From: Tolypocladium sp. Sup5 PDA-1
Taxonomy: Eukaryota > Ascomycota > Sordariomycetes > Hypocreales > Ophiocordycipitaceae
DNA: 64,000 bases
Direction of reading: 5' to 3'
Assembly: GCA_000750105.3 (NCBI GenBank)
Contig: JPHH03000012.1
Span: 372,001 to 436,000, forward strand
This document shows positions 44,989 to 58,513 of this stretch, piece by piece; the stretch's first letter is position 1; each line of letters opens with the position of its first letter. Made by a program: the position numbers and the translations under genes. The notes under the pieces were generated by a model. It ran no database searches, was not told the origin of the DNA, and was given only the letters and a program-made list of their open reading frames with translations.

Positions 44989-47163
44989 ATGGACGGTACG
45001 CCATATGATGACGACCCGCGGTGCATGGAGCTCGAGACGCTCGAGGCCATCTACCCCGAGATACGGCATCGGAATGACGCCGTCTCTCGCTTCACCTTTG
45101 AGCTTGAGCTGCCGGTGAGGCCGGCGCACCCGGTTACCGTCCTGTTCCCGGCTGCCTCGGCGCCTCAGCAAGGTCATGATGCGCGGCTACCAGGCGCATC
45201 AAGCGCAGCTTCAGCAGCAGCAAACGGCATCGCGCCGGAGCCCGTGGACTCGCTCCTCGTGTCTCACCTGCCTCCGGTATCCCTGGGAATCACTCTGCCA
45301 GACGGCTACCCTACCCATCGTCCACCACAAGTCACCATCTCGACGACGCCCCACTGGCTCTCGCACAAGACCCTCGCCAGCCTCGCGGATGACGGCCCCC
45401 GGCTGTGGGAAGAGGCCGGCCGTGACCTCGTCGCCTATACCTACATCGACCACGTCCAACGAGCTGCCGAGAACGTCTTTGGTGCCATCACGGCCGAGGG
45501 GACGCTCGAGGTGCACCCTGAGCACAAGCTCGCCGTGCTGGACTACGATATCAAGGCGAAGAAAGCCGCGTTTGAAAAGGGGACGTTTGAGTGCGGCATC
45601 TGTTTAGGTGAGCCAACACATATTCGCTATGAATTAATTGCTTCCGAATCAGGCCCCTGCTAACCTGGACACTCTTCAGACCCCAAAAAGGGATCCAAGT
45701 GCCACAAGATGCTCGACTGCGGTCACATCTTCTGCCTGCATTGTCTCCAGGGCTTTTACAACGACGCCATCAAAGAAGGCAACCTGTCTACCGTACGCTG
45801 TCTGACGCCCAACTGCGCAAAGGAGCGCGCCGCAGCAGCGCAATCCACAAACGGCAGCGGCCCTTCGCGCCAGGCACGCAAACCCAAAACGTTCGTCAGC
45901 CCCAGCGAGCTGCTACAGATCGGCCTCGTCGAGGACATGGTCAAGCGCTACGTCACGCTCAAATACAAGACGGAGCTCGAGTCGGACAAGGACACCATCT
46001 ACTGCCCACGTCAGTGGTGCACCGGCGCGGCCCGCTCCAAGAAGCACAGGAAGCCCGAGGGCCTGGAGTTTGCCGACACCTCCGACGCCGAGTCTGACCA
46101 GGAGAACGACGACGAGACTGGGCCAGCAACGGACGGAAAGGAAACCGAGAAGAAGAAAAAGGCCGAACGGTTCAACCCCGCCGATCTCCTCTCCGTGTGC
46201 GAGGACTGCGGCTTCGCCTTCTGCAGCCGCTGCCTCCAGACCTGGCACGGCGAGTTCGTCCGCTGCATGCCCAAGCGCGACAAGGGCGAGCTCACCGAGG
46301 AGGAAAAGGCCTCGCTCGAGTACCTTCAGCTGCACACAAGCCCCTGCCCGACGTGCAACGCCCCTGCACAGAAGACGCACGGGTGCAACCACATGATATG
46401 CTCGCGGTGTGACACGCACTTCTGCTACCTTTGCTCCTCGTGGCTGGACCCCACGAACCCGTATAAGCACTACAATAAGCAGGGGGATGGAAAGGTCACG
46501 TCGTGCTACATGCGGCTGTGGGAGCTTGAAGGCGGTGATGGAGATGATGTTGGGTTGGGCTTCATCGGCGGGAGAGGACCGGGCGCGAACCCGCAGGGCC
46601 AGGAGGAGGATTTCGTGGAGGTGATGCCCGAGATTGAGGAGGCCGACGACAACGAGGCGGAAATTGAAGACGAGGCCGCGAATCAACGGCAACGCGGCCA
46701 GCATGGCCAGGAGGTCGCCGTGGCTCGCGAAGCTCCCCTGGTCCTACGACTTATGGACAACCAACCCCGTGGCGGACGACGCGGGGGCCGCAACGATGCA
46801 GGTCAACCCGTCGCTCAAGGAGCCCAACCAGCAGCCAGGGGCCGCGGGGGCCAAAACCAAGCAGCTCAGCGAGGAGCCGCCCGAGGTATGGACGCCCGCG
46901 GCAGAGGACCAGCACGCGGAGCTCGCGTCGGCCGGGGCGCAAGACGAGGACGAGGCGCAGGGGGCAGAGGCGCCCGCGGCGCCGCGCCCGCCCCCGTCCC
47001 GCAGCAGCAGCAAGCCCCAGGAGAAGCAGCCAACGCCGATGCCCTCGACCCGGCGCAGGAGGCGTGGGTGCGCCGCTTCGTGCAGATGGCGCTCATCGAT
47101 GCCGAGGACGAGGTCGAAGACGGGGACTCGGACTCGGATGACGGCAACTGGCGGATTCGGTGA
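44989..47163 (+). CDS. RWD-domain RBR E3 ubiquitin ligase (RNF14/Itt1-like)
   Basis: Two exons, 44989-45607 and 45680-47163, with a 72-bp intron (GTGAGC..TTCAG) inside RING1; 700 residues. The N-terminal RWD domain (about residues 10-180) has the typical CMELETLEAIYPE opening and LPDGYPTHRPP motif. RING1 starts at FECGICLDPKKG and continues MLDCGHIFCLHCLQGFY; an IBR segment includes CPRQWCTG and CEDCGFAFCSRCLQTWHG; RING2 is CPTCNAPAQKTHGCNHMIC with the likely catalytic Cys at about residue 442. After HFCYLCSSWL come acidic and then Arg/Gly-rich low-complexity stretches up to a short conserved-looking end (EAWVRRFVQMALIDAEDE). The order RWD-RING1-IBR-RING2 is that of RNF14 and yeast Itt1. Substrates are unknown. 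Confidence 0.93.
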
Positions 47164-48034
47164 CGATTGGGGAGACGCAACACGTGTTGCACTCTTGAAG
47201 AAGAATGACATGACTTGGGAATAGAATTTATGGCCGTAGTATGGGTGATTTAGCGAAGCATGGATAGAACATGATGGCGCGCTTGCCGAGAATAGGAATT
47301 GACAGGTTCAGGGGTTGGATATGAAGTGATGCCAAGATGCTTGTGTTTTGCGTTTCCACGGTCCATGACAGAGCCACCAATGCTATGAACACAATACGTC
47401 TTGAGAAGTAATACTTGAGCAATGCTTTCAGAGACGTTGGTATCTTTCGCATCTTGAAGCGTGGGTATAGGTTAGGCTGAAACCGTCTACGGATGCCATC
47501 TCAGCCACTACGTGACATCTTCGACGGAGCTTTTGATAAAGTGGCAGTGCACACCGAGGTGATGCATGACGGTTACGACTGTAATAATAATGGTCTACGG
47601 CAAGCAGTCGATTTCAATATGGTACGGATGGGAACGATATTCTGAAGAGAGAAAAGGGAGTCGCCGAGTTCATCGACAGGTGCCGAATATGCGCAGCGAC
47701 CAGCCCAACACTACTCGTACACGTCTGCAATAACGACTCCAGAACAGCAGAGAATAGCCCCTGAAGCATACTTGAGCCTCAGCCAATGATAACTCCAAGG
47801 CACTCAACAATGTCTCGTGGTCACTACGCTCACGCCATTCTCTCTACTACCAGACAACCCCCCCCTCAAAACACAGGGCCTCGAATACAAGAATCGAAAG
47901 ATAGAAGCAGCAGCTCAATATGATATCGCACGGGAACCAAGTGAAAAGCACGCCGGGAAGCCCGGAATGGCCCGAGGAAACGGACAGAGCAAGCGACGAC
48001 TCGGAACGCATAGCCGCAAACATCATCAAAGGTG

Positions 48035-48218
48035 CTTCTGCATCGAGAAAGTCGACACACGCTGTGTTACCGCAGATCTCCAAGAATGTTTCAAAGCCCT
48101 CCGCAACTTCACGCGATAGAGCCTCGGACATGGTGTCGGAGAAGCGGTAAGAGAGGCGCATGGTCTCTGACTTGACGTCAAGGTGCTTCTGACAGCCGAC
48201 GGCATGACCCCCAGGGTG
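48035..48218 (-). pseudogene. Possible NRPS condensation-domain remnant
   Basis: The minus strand reads GGHAVGCQKHLDVKSETMRL, then SYRFSDTMSEALSREVAEGF and ETFLEI. The spacing resembles the C-terminal end of fungal NRPS condensation domains (AV-x-C, a strand, then Y-x5-MS-x8-F-x3-L). No core HHxxxDG motif or adenylation domain was found nearby, and a stop precedes the segment, so at most it is a fragment. Confidence 0.35.
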
Positions 48219-48931
48219 CTGGTGCTACCTGAGGTAGCGGCGGATTGGCACGCAGACGAGGAATACCACAGCGACATGACCTTGTGCATACAGCCACCCA
48301 ACTTGTAGCCAGCATTAGGCGGACATGTCAGGAGGCTGCAGGGCAGTGGTGGTGTTGCTTTCGCCCTGCCAGCTCGCCGAGAACAACACGTGATGGCATT
48401 ATGAAACGTACACACAACAGAACCACCTGCTCTGTCTTTACAAAGAGGTGTAAGCAGCTCACCATCGCGGATGGGACAACAGATCTCATGTAGCATGTCG
48501 GCATACCCTCACGTTGGGCTGTATGATGAATATGCGCGAGAAGAGTCAATGATAGGGTGCCCGACGAGGAGGGGCGTGCCGTGGGCCACTCGACCCGTGC
48601 TGCAAAGCCGCGACGACGACTTCGCCGCAGAAGCCTGCTTTGTTACGAACTCGAATATCGGTTCTTGCAACCACTAGGCGATAAGTCGGCCGCAGATATC
48701 GAGGCCGTGGAACAATGGCCCGCACCCGGCCTGTGTTGCGGGGTACTCTACTGCCCCAACCGTGCTTGAAGCCCAGTTTTGCCTTGCACAATATCTCCGA
48801 TGAGTCCTTGATGGTTGATGGTGTCATGGCTCCTCACGGGCCTGGTCACAAGATGTGGTCGCTTGGTCTTTGGTAGTCCTCGACGGATGCAGTCGGTGCT
48901 AGTTGGAGACTCTGCTGGGGACTCAGCCGGT

Positions 48932-48951
48932 GGGGGGGGGGGGGGGGGGGG
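48932..48951 (+). repeat. Run of 20 G
   Basis: Uninterrupted poly-G. It could form a quadruplex, and its exact length is likely unreliable in sequencing. Confidence 0.9.
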
Positions 48952-51900
48952 CGGAGCTCCACGGCATACCGAATACATCGAGGTTAGAGAGTGTGTGCGA
49001 GATCGTGCTCGTTGGCAATCTGGCGCCAGTGGCACTATGATTTGCTTGGTTGCCGCTTTGGCCTCGGTAGGCATAGGGAAAGTGTCGGCCTACCTGACTC
49101 TCCATCACCTCGAGGGCTGTGCAATGACCTTGATGAGGCGGCCCGGATTGGGACTTCCGTAACAAAAGCCGATAATCATCGCCGTCCGAAAACCATTCCA
49201 TCCCGCTTGTGGCGTATTGCTCGCGCCGCGAGCCTTTGCCTTTGCCCCCACTCGAACCATGGGTGGGCCTGATCTCGGTTGACGAATGAGATCCACCATC
49301 GGGCCATCCTCCGTCGTCGACAAGGAACCAGTCGCGACAGGGACATGCTTGACATCCGATGAACCCTTTCGCCGGTTGCCGGGGGTGCTCATGATGGTGC
49401 ACATTCTTGTCGCCCGGGGATCTTGGCTTCATCGACCACTACGTTGGACTGTCCATGTGCCATAGGCGATATGGCGCAAAGTCAAATTGGTGCAGTCGGC
49501 GGCCATAAGCGCCAGCGGCGCCTAGCTCTGTGTATTGTCGGCGTTTAGCAAACCGCCAGGGGGGGGTGCTTGGCCAAATGTTGGGTGCTTCTCAAGCAAG
49601 AGTCAACACCACGGCGTGCATCGTTGCCTGCTTCGCGTGCCTGCTTGCAGATATGAACAACTTATTCGCGCACGCGCCGGATTGCGCTTCCGGTTATAAC
49701 GTGCTGCACAAGTTGTGTGATGGAAGGTTGCACCGTACATACCGCCGGCCGCCGAAGCCGATCAGATACGTAGCCCCTCGGCTGTACTTGAAGTACATTG
49801 CCTGGCAGGCGTTGTCGCCTGTTGCCATCTTGAGCCGGATCAGGAGAGGTTGGCAACGACGGTTTGCTTTTTGCGTTTGGGCACGAGAAGATAAAAGAAG
49901 AAGCATCTTCATCAATAGGAGCGGGCGTTGAACAAGCTGAGCCCTATCCAACAGTGACGACACGACATGGACAAGGTTGAGCGCGGCCTGTGTTGGTTGG
50001 CGCGGCAGAGCGCTTCGTCACAGTATTAGCGTCGCCATTTGTCCCCGCGACTCCTCGATCCATGCTCTGAGCCCAACGGTGGGACGTCCACAGGTGGTAC
50101 GTATCTGGGACACGGGAAAGCATTCTCTCCGACCCCGAAACTGCAGCATACAAGTTGATTGCTATGCATGAAGCCCAAGTGCTTGAAGTTGTCGTCTCTG
50201 CACGAGTTTGCCAGGGCTAACGCCGGCTCTAAGCATCTCGGTCGCCGGCTTGTCAGTACATAAGCGCATGAAGGAGACGGTGCCCATGAATTCAGAGAGC
50301 CCCCTTCGGTGGACGGCGCTGGCGCGGAGATCGTCGTCCAAAATGGGTGGGGCGGTCGGAGGGACGACCCTGGATCTAGCCTAGGGTCCAGGAGGGACAT
50401 GGCTGGCCGCTGTCCATCTGTTCGATGGAAATTGTGGGCTTGTTGCTGGACATCCGAAGGTACCTTTGCTAGCTGGGCCAGATGCGAAATCTGTAAAATG
50501 GTTGTACGTAAAGCACCGCTGCAGAACTCACTCGCGTTGTGTAGCGTTGGCGTGGCCATACTGTAATGCCTTGCAGCCCAGACGAGCATGACATCTGCAG
50601 AAGGAAACTTTCAGAGATCAGACCAACATCTGGGCAGCCCACTTGATGGATGCCGTGACACCACCATCCAGCATGCTAATTCGTGATGGCGACGACAGTG
50701 GAGGACCATGTGGCCAGGGGAGTGTCGCGGGAGACGACCATCTTGCGGCACTGCATGACAGAGCGACAGTGCGGCGCATCGCAAGAGCCGGCTCAGTGCA
50801 TGCGCAGAAGCTCCGGGATACCAACGAGAGGACCCCGTAGCAACGTGTGCGGGCTCTGGTTTCGCGATTCCGTCCTGGCAGTGACTGGTCAGCAGGCAAG
50901 GATGGGCAAGCAACTGGCCGCCGTAGCCGTCAAATGCCCTTGACAAGGAGGCTATAACACGTCGCTGGTATGGGCTCCAAAACAGCGCACTCAAGCACTC
51001 CAGGCAGGGTTGTGGATGGTTGAGGGAATCTCGGCCCCAAACCCCTCAGCTGTCAAAAGGTCCCTCTCAGCGGGTGCAGAGTCATTTCTTCATTCGACTG
51101 GATATGGCGTGGTGCGGCCTGGTGTTGCGGTTCTCAAACTGGGGTTTGAGGAGCATGGGCTTGGATGGTCCTTGCGGTGACGAAATGAGGAAGCTCGTCC
51201 GCCAGATCGACGTGGGACGCACGATTCAACTCCGCGGCTCATATCAACGGCTCTTGGTGGTATTTCGGTGGGACGTTCCTGTAGCGCAAGTGTTCGCATG
51301 GGGGGTGCTGCTCCAAGAATAACCACAAAGCATGTGGGCGGGGCCAAGCGGGAAGTAACCCATTCGCACTTGTCTGGAGCGTCAGAAGGGACGAGGGCAG
51401 GCGAGTGCTTCCTGGGTGGCATTTGCTGCGAGATCTGGCGAAGTGGCTACTAGCCCCTGATGGTTACATCGCAACAGGCAAAAAATCCCGGTGTGGGCGC
51501 GTTACAATGTGAGATGCAACTACCGCCAGGTTGGTGGTATCGAAGCACCCAATGGCACAGGGGTTGAAGGGACCGTTGAAACCAGGGCCCGGCCGAGAGA
51601 GGACCATCGGCTTTGGGGAGTCTTGATTTAAGCTTCTGGACCGCGCTGGCGTGCGTGCCTCTGTTCGCGACCAGCACTTGGCGGTTGGCGTGTATCGCAG
51701 CGTTCGCAGACTTGCAAGCCCGCAGGAAAGCATCGGGGGCGAACAACAGAGGGGACTCCGGGTGGGCGTGCATGCGTACGAGAAGTGACGACAGCGGCGC
51801 GGAAGAGCTGGAGGCCCAGAGGAGGGTAATTAGTACGGCCGAGAAGACGACTTCTGCCTGGTCCGTGAGAGGTTGCCCAAAGCCGACCATGTCAAAGGGC

Positions 51901-54900
51901 ATGGGCCATGCCGCAGGAGGCGAGCTAGTCGGAGACAGGCAAGCGATGCTGTCCAGCAACGGGCGATTGCGAACGAGGCTTGGAGCGTGAGGGCCTCCTG
52001 GTTCTGGCAGTCTGGAGGTTGCAGTGGATCTCTGGACGGCGAGCATTCCGGATGCTACTGTACAGTGTGGTCGATAAAGTTTCGAGGAGCGATGACTGCA
52101 AGGATGCGGCAGATGGAGGCGTGCCCCCAGGAAGCCAAGCGATGCCAAAGGATCCCACTGGCGGAGCCTGACGCTGGCGCTTTAGCTGCAGGTGGAACAG
52201 GATCGCCGCGGCGGCCGAGGCTCCAGGCCCGAAGGGTCGTTAGCCTGACGGTGATATCAGGTGAGGTTGGAGACCCCGGTCGGGGGCCGGGTCCATCGAC
52301 GGGTCGTTGGGGTCCTTTGATGCATGTGCATGAAGCAATTGAAAGCGAGTTGAATGGACAGGGCAGGGCAGCCACTGCCAGGCCAGGACAGGGCAGGGGG
52401 AGATTCAACTGACGAACCGCGATGGAGGGGACTGGGATGGATGACTGGGATGGGATGGGGAGGGATGGATGCCTGGTGGTGCAACTTCGTGGGGTATGTT
52501 TGTACCTGCCTTACGGGGCGGAGCGGGGGTTCCTCGTCGCCGGCTGGGCAGGGGCTGCTGCTGGTGTGCTCCTGCTGCTAATACTGTTGTTGGTGGCAGT
52601 TGCGTCGTTACTGCAGCTTTCTGTGGCGGCTGCCTAGGGGTGCAGGTACGTACATGTGGCAGTTGTGTGGGCATGTGCCCATGGGCGCCGAAGAAGAGAT
52701 GGGGAACGCCCCACAGTGCGTCCGCCCGCAAAAGCGCCGCCAGGCGGCACTGTGAGGCGCGAAGACGTGGAGACCTATTTTCAGCACAGCACCTTCATAT
52801 CGCGCCAAGGCCCACCAAGGGCTTCCTTGCAATCCGCAGAGCATGGCAAATCGCATTTTGACTTTTTCGTTCTTCGCTGGCTCCGGGCATCGTCAGCACG
52901 GGATCGCGATGATGGGGGCTGCGGGTCGCGCGACGCTGTGGGTAGTACGACACGGAAAGCCTCGACGCTTCCTGGATTTAGTGTAGAGGCGTCTGCCAAA
53001 CATGCACAAGCCACCGGCCGTTGCCGTTGAATGAATTCTTCATATTCATTGTGTCGTGTGGAGGATTCCTTACGAGTCCGAGTACGGATTACGAATTACC
53101 TACCTTGAGGTATAAGGTACGGACTTCTCCGTAACTTACATATCCTCAAAATGTGCCGAGCATAGCAGATCGGGCTGGCTTATTATGTACGGATGGATCA
53201 GTTGTTCACTTACACGCCTCCTCGCCCGGCTGCGAGATACCCGAGAGAGCGCATCTAGTAGCCGCACTGTGCGGCCGGGTGTTGTTAGTGCCCGTCGCCG
53301 TACCGCTAGCAATGCAGCTAACGATTGCTGGCGACCTGTCTCTCCCCTCTCCTCGTTGCCTTCCAGCGTCCCGTCGTCGCAGCCCACGCAGCGGCAACAC
53401 GTGCAGCACCAACACCAGCGGCCCCTCCTGTCGTCCACTGTCAGTCGGTAAGGTAAGCCGCAGCGCCGGTCAGTCCGGTGTCAGTGCCCAACAGCAGGGC
53501 AGCCCGTAGAACTCTTAATGCGGGCCGCCACGGCGTGCCAGAACGGCGGTAGCGACAAAGCAACGACGAGCAACGGCAGCCCAGATGGCAGAAGCAACAT
53601 CCAGTTTCTTCACGGCATCATCATCGCTACCGACCCGTGCCTTATCATCACCGGCAGCCTCGTCCCCTGGAACCGGTTTCCAGGCCCCAAGCAAAACCTG
53701 GAACCAACGGCCCTGCACCGGCTGTTGCAGGCCAAAACCTGCCCAAAAAATCGGCCGATGACCCTTGGCACTGCATGCTTCAGGTATGAAGGAGACCAGG
53801 CCTCCCATCCTCTTCCTCCTCGCTCACCCCCTGCGCCCCTTTTTCCCTGTGTGCAGGCCTCTCCCCTCCATCTCCTTCTCTCGCCAGCCTTCTCCGAGCC
53901 ATACGGGCCCCTGGCTTAGCTTCCCCTTTCGGCAGTGCGTGGTCATCCTCCTCCGCATTTGTCACGGATTCCGGGCGAGCTCTGATTCTGCACCGTTGCG
54001 CACCTCGACGCCACGGGCTTTGGGCGGTGTTTTTTTTTTGTCTCGCAAACTAAGACACGGCCAAGCGGGACGACGAATCACAAATTCCCGACAGAACGGG
54101 GCCAGCAGACGCACAGGTCAGACCGTCAGGATGGGGACAGCGACGACGGACTGCGCTGCGAACGAAGGCGATGGATGATAGCCCAGCCCAGCCCGGCCGG
54201 CGACGACCGACCGAGCGAGATGGAAGCAACAGGCCACCAGGAGACTCCAGTCCACCACCAGTCCACCACACGCTGCACAGACAGGTCTCTGCCGTCCCCT
54301 GCCCTGCCACTGCCTGCTGTTGCCCCATCGTGGGCCGGCCTCACGAGCGCCTACGAGTACGAGTAGAGGAGAGGGTCCATCATCCGGGACCCCCCAAGCC
54401 GCACCCCGAAGCCGCCCCTCACCCCCCCACCGATGCCTTGTGCCAGACCAACCACGAGGGCCTGCTTCGTCCACCTTCTGGTCGGCGATAGGAGAGATGG
54501 GGGCGATGGAGGCGCACCCGTCAGCCCAGTCAATGCCGCCGCTAGTGGAAGGCTCCATCCCCATCTCTGGGCTCTTCAGTGTCTCTCTCCCTCGCATCTG
54601 ACACCTCTAGGCCTAGGTGTTTGCCGCTCGCCGTTCGCCGAACGCACTGACACGGACCAGAAGCAAAGCGAGACGCACAGCGAGCGAGGCTGCTTGGTTC
54701 AGCGCCTCGGTCATTGTCCGCGCCCGTGAACGGCGAACTAGCCCTCACGAAGAGAAGGGCCGTCGAGATTCGGCCGACTGGCTCGGCTTGGCTCCTGGCA
54801 CTGGCCATGTTCTGGCTTCTGCTCGATGTACTCGAAGTGTGTCTCTTTCTCACTTCTTCGCCGGCGGCTCGGCCGTACAGCATGGACACACACACACGTA

Positions 54901-56465
54901 AACACGCACACACACCCTGGAGCTGCCTCATCTATTCCTGCGTCACCTCATGTTCCTTTTCTGCTTCTGCTTCTGCTGCGTCGGCATGCTGCACCGCAAA
55001 AGCCCCCGGCCTCAAGCAATCTCTTAGTACCACATGCCGTCTCTCTCTTCGTCGACCCGCGACTCCGGCTTGGCCTCGTCGGCACCTCTGGCAAGTGCGA
55101 TATCTGCTGAACCCTCTATAACGGCCATCTTCTAGAAAACGGGGGTCTGCAGGTGTTAGCCTCCCACTGGCTTCGGAGCATTCTGCCTCTAACTGCCCAG
55201 CGTGCCTGTGGTTCGTCAGGTTCGGAATGTGCCCTTGCGTGGCTTGTGAGCTCGCACACACACAGAAGATGGATGGGCCCCACGCTTCTCCACCAGCACC
55301 CCTGCTTCTTCTCTCCGTCCCTCCATCGACAGCCAGTGATAGCCCGTGGCCCTTACCGAGCCCAAGTAGCCGCTACTTGTGCTCTATTTTGGCTTCCACC
55401 AGCCATCCGGGCAAGCCACCGCCTCGGCAGAACCGACCGGCCTCTCCACGGCTCGTCACCAGTACATGGCCGTGATGCCCCCCCGACGTGGCCAGGGAAC
55501 GTCAAATACCCTCCTCGGCAGACGCTTGAAGGGATGATGCGAAGGGGGGTGTACGGAGCCGCTCTCTTGCCCTGTCGGTCGCCAAAAGAGGCGTGTCGTT
55601 CCTTAGCCTGTCCTGCGATCTTGCAATGCTACGTACCTGCGATTGTCTGGCACATCACCCATCCCACGGCAATGCCTCCCGTGTCGTCAGAGCTGATCTC
55701 GCCCCCAACGCAACGTCCGCCTGCCCCAGCCTTCTACAGAGCACAAGACATTCCAGGCGCCATTCTGCATGGGGCCATGGACGTCAGCGAGCTGCCACGG
55801 CGGTAGGGCAAAGCCTGTGCATGTGCAAGTACAGAAGGGGCTTCCGCGGCCTTGTTAATCCGAGGACCTTCACGTCCGTCCTCCTTCCAAGAAGGGCCGC
55901 ATGCACAAGCAAAACCTGGCTCGCGCTTCAGATGTTAATAAGTGTACGAGTATTAGTAGTACGGACTATTAGTATTAGTGAATCGATGCTAGTTATCGGG
56001 GCCCCGAATGTGAGTCTCCATTATGGTAGACGGACCCCATGCCAACTAGTTCCCGTTCCTGGATGTTAACACCGGCCCTGGCCCCAAAGCCAAATCACAA
56101 CTGTATCCGCCCCCGGAAGAGTGCCGGGCCTTTTATCATACACGCCCCTCCAACATCTGCCGTCCTGGGGCTCCATCGGGATACAAGTATACATGCGCCC
56201 GCAACCTCGTCCACATCTGCCTCAGTTGCCATACTTGGATCTTTCATCGCCCGTCGTCGTTCAGACCTTCACCGTCGATTCGGCCCGTGGAAAGCCAAAG
56301 GCCACCGCTGCCACCAGGAGACCAAAGCCAACTCGACATATAACAGTCCCCGGCTCACGTCCCTTCCTCCTCCAGTCAATAAGAAGCGCTTCTGCTTCCT
56401 CGGATATTCTAATCCGAACCCCCAAAGGGAATCCAAAGGCCCTGTTGTTGGAAGGACATGACCGC

Positions 56466-58513
56466 ATGATGACCACAGCAGCGTACCCTGCCACCATGAC
56501 GGAGCTGAGAGGTGAGCCAGCTCACTCCAGCATCTGGTCCAACTATGGCGGCTCGACACACTTGCCCAGCCGACTCGGAGGCGCCATGGATTCGCCTTTC
56601 CATGCCTCGCCAGCGCCCCATGCTGCGCGCCCGAGGAGCGGCCACACGGCCATGGACCACCAGCAGGCCTACCCCTACAGAGGATACTCCCAGGAGGAGT
56701 CCAGCACGTACGACCGACACCCGAGCTATTCCAACCTCAAAAGACCCTACTCGCAGGCGGAGCCGCCGGCCTACCAGGAGATAGTCCAGGATCTCCGGGA
56801 CGACGGCTCGCGGTTGACCGTGAACCAGGACCACAAGCTGCTGGCGTTTAGGCGTGCGCAGGACAAGAGCACGATCCTCGACCAGCACGGTCGCGTGCAG
56901 CAGATGGATCTGTCGGCGCAGCTGCACGGCATGTTCTTCCTCTCCGAGATGCCGTCCAACGCCACCGATGGCGCTGCCATGCAGCCCGAGTTGACCTGCT
57001 ACCGGCGCAACCTGTTCCAGGTCAGCGGCTCCCTCGTGATGCCCCGAGGACAGCTGTCAGTCGTCAACGAGGCCAACGAGACATTGCCCGTGACCAACAT
57101 GGAGGTGGCCATCTCGGCCATCGAGTCCGTCGACGGCAACCCGGTCCGTCTGATTGTCATTCCGTGGAAGACGCCGCCGCCAAACTCGTCCGAGGTCAAC
57201 CAAGGCCCGGACCAGGAGCCGCCTACACTTCCGTTGATCCCGTTCCAGGACGACGGCGCGGACGCCCAAGGAGAGCTTGCCGTCTACCCCATCGGATGGC
57301 GACGCCTGCAGTTTAGGATGTAAGCCAAGAACTGGGGATCCTGCTCCCGTGTGAGTTGCTGACCAGATGTTACAGAGCCACCGCAAACAACGGCCGCAGA
57401 AAAGAACTTCAACAGCACTTTGTGCTGCATCTGAAGGTGCACGGCACGCTGGCTGACAACTCCAAGGTCGTTCTGAGCGAGTCGACCACGGCCCCCATCG
57501 TGGTGCGAGGCCGCAGCCCGCGCAACTTCCAAGCCCGCAAGGAGATTCCCCTGCTGGGATCCAGCGCCGGGTCTAGGGGCCAGGCCTTGGTAGAGACGGG
57601 CATGGGCGTCGTCGCCAGCGCGTTGAGCATCAAGCACGACCCGAAAGCGAGGAGCATCGACATGCAAGTCCCGCGCTCGTCATTCACGTTTAGCCCCCCG
57701 AAGCCGCAGGGAACTACCCTGGGTTCTATGAGATCCAAGTAAGTCATGCTCTCAGCGAACCTCGTTCCATGCCGGCGACTAATAAACCGTCGCAGCTCGT
57801 ATCCTGCTTGGAACCCTCAGGTCCCGACGTCCAGTCCGGGCCCGTATCCCTCAACCAGTATCGGAGGGGATTCCTACTCTAAACTGCCACTCTCTGGCGC
57901 GCCCGGCTTCAGTAGTGAGCCACAGGAGCTGCCGCTTCAGACGTCGATGGCACCGTCCGTGCCGCTTCCCCTGACGACTAGCGAGCAGTCGCAACCGTCT
58001 CTGCGTTCGCAGTACTCTTATACCACCTCGGCTCCCCAGCTCTCTGGCAGCAACGTCACCATCGGCGGCGGGGATAATGCGTTCAGCATGCCGCGATACG
58101 TCGACAACAACCCTCGTCCCTCCAAGAGCCCTCGACAATCGGGCCACCAGTCGGTGCACAGCTCGGGCTCCATCACCAACACCGATACGTCGTCAGACTA
58201 CCGATACGGGTCGTACAGGGCTGGCGCGAGTGACGCATCGCAGGCGCCGAGCTACACCTCGGAGTCTTCTGCCGCGACGAGCGCGCCGTCGAGAGACTAT
58301 TACCCTTCCTCAAACACGTGGACGACCTCGGCGGCCGAGCCGAGTTCCAGCCTGGCGTACGCGGGCACTGACGCGCGATCGTACTCGTTCTCTCATGAGT
58401 CGTACAAGAGCACATCGTCAACCATCCCGCCTCTCAAGCACGATGCTCCCTACAGCGGGGCACCCCGAGGCTCTTTTGACTCCATGAGCAACTATTCGTG
58501 GAGTGCAGCCTAA
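56466..58513 (+). CDS. vib-1: Ndt80/PhoG-domain transcription factor, VIB-1/XprG-like
   Basis: A p53-like Ndt80-family transcription factor. Exons 56466-57319, 57376-57738 and 57796-58513; 644 residues. The start MMTTAAYPATMTELR is chosen by family resemblance; an in-frame ATG at 56193 would add 91 residues. The DNA-binding domain spans about residues 100-335, with LTVNQDHKLLAFRRAQDKST, LSAQLHGMFFLSEMP, CYRRNLFQVSGSL, YPIGWRRLQFRIATANNGRR (across intron 1) and IVVRGRSPRNFQARKEIPLL. The remainder is Ser/Pro/Tyr-rich and probably disordered. In Neurospora VIB-1 controls heterokaryon-incompatibility death and extracellular hydrolases; in Aspergillus XprG controls the starvation protease response. 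The long gene-free upstream region suits a heavily regulated gene. Confidence 0.95.

Larger units (their letters stand above)
47164..56465. other. Second gene-poor region (about 9 kb)
   Basis: Between the RBR ligase and the VIB-1-like gene I see no complete gene. It contains a possible NRPS condensation-domain relic near 48.1 kb, a run of 20 G, and many short frames without recognisable products. The right part should hold the promoter and long leader of the VIB-1-like gene. Confidence 0.5.

Noticed and set aside
56121..56465. N-terminal extension of the VIB-1-like protein from the open frame
   Set aside because: The frame is open, but the first codon is GTG and the segment looks like leader sequence; I kept MMTTAAYP as the start and noted ATG 56193 as an alternative.
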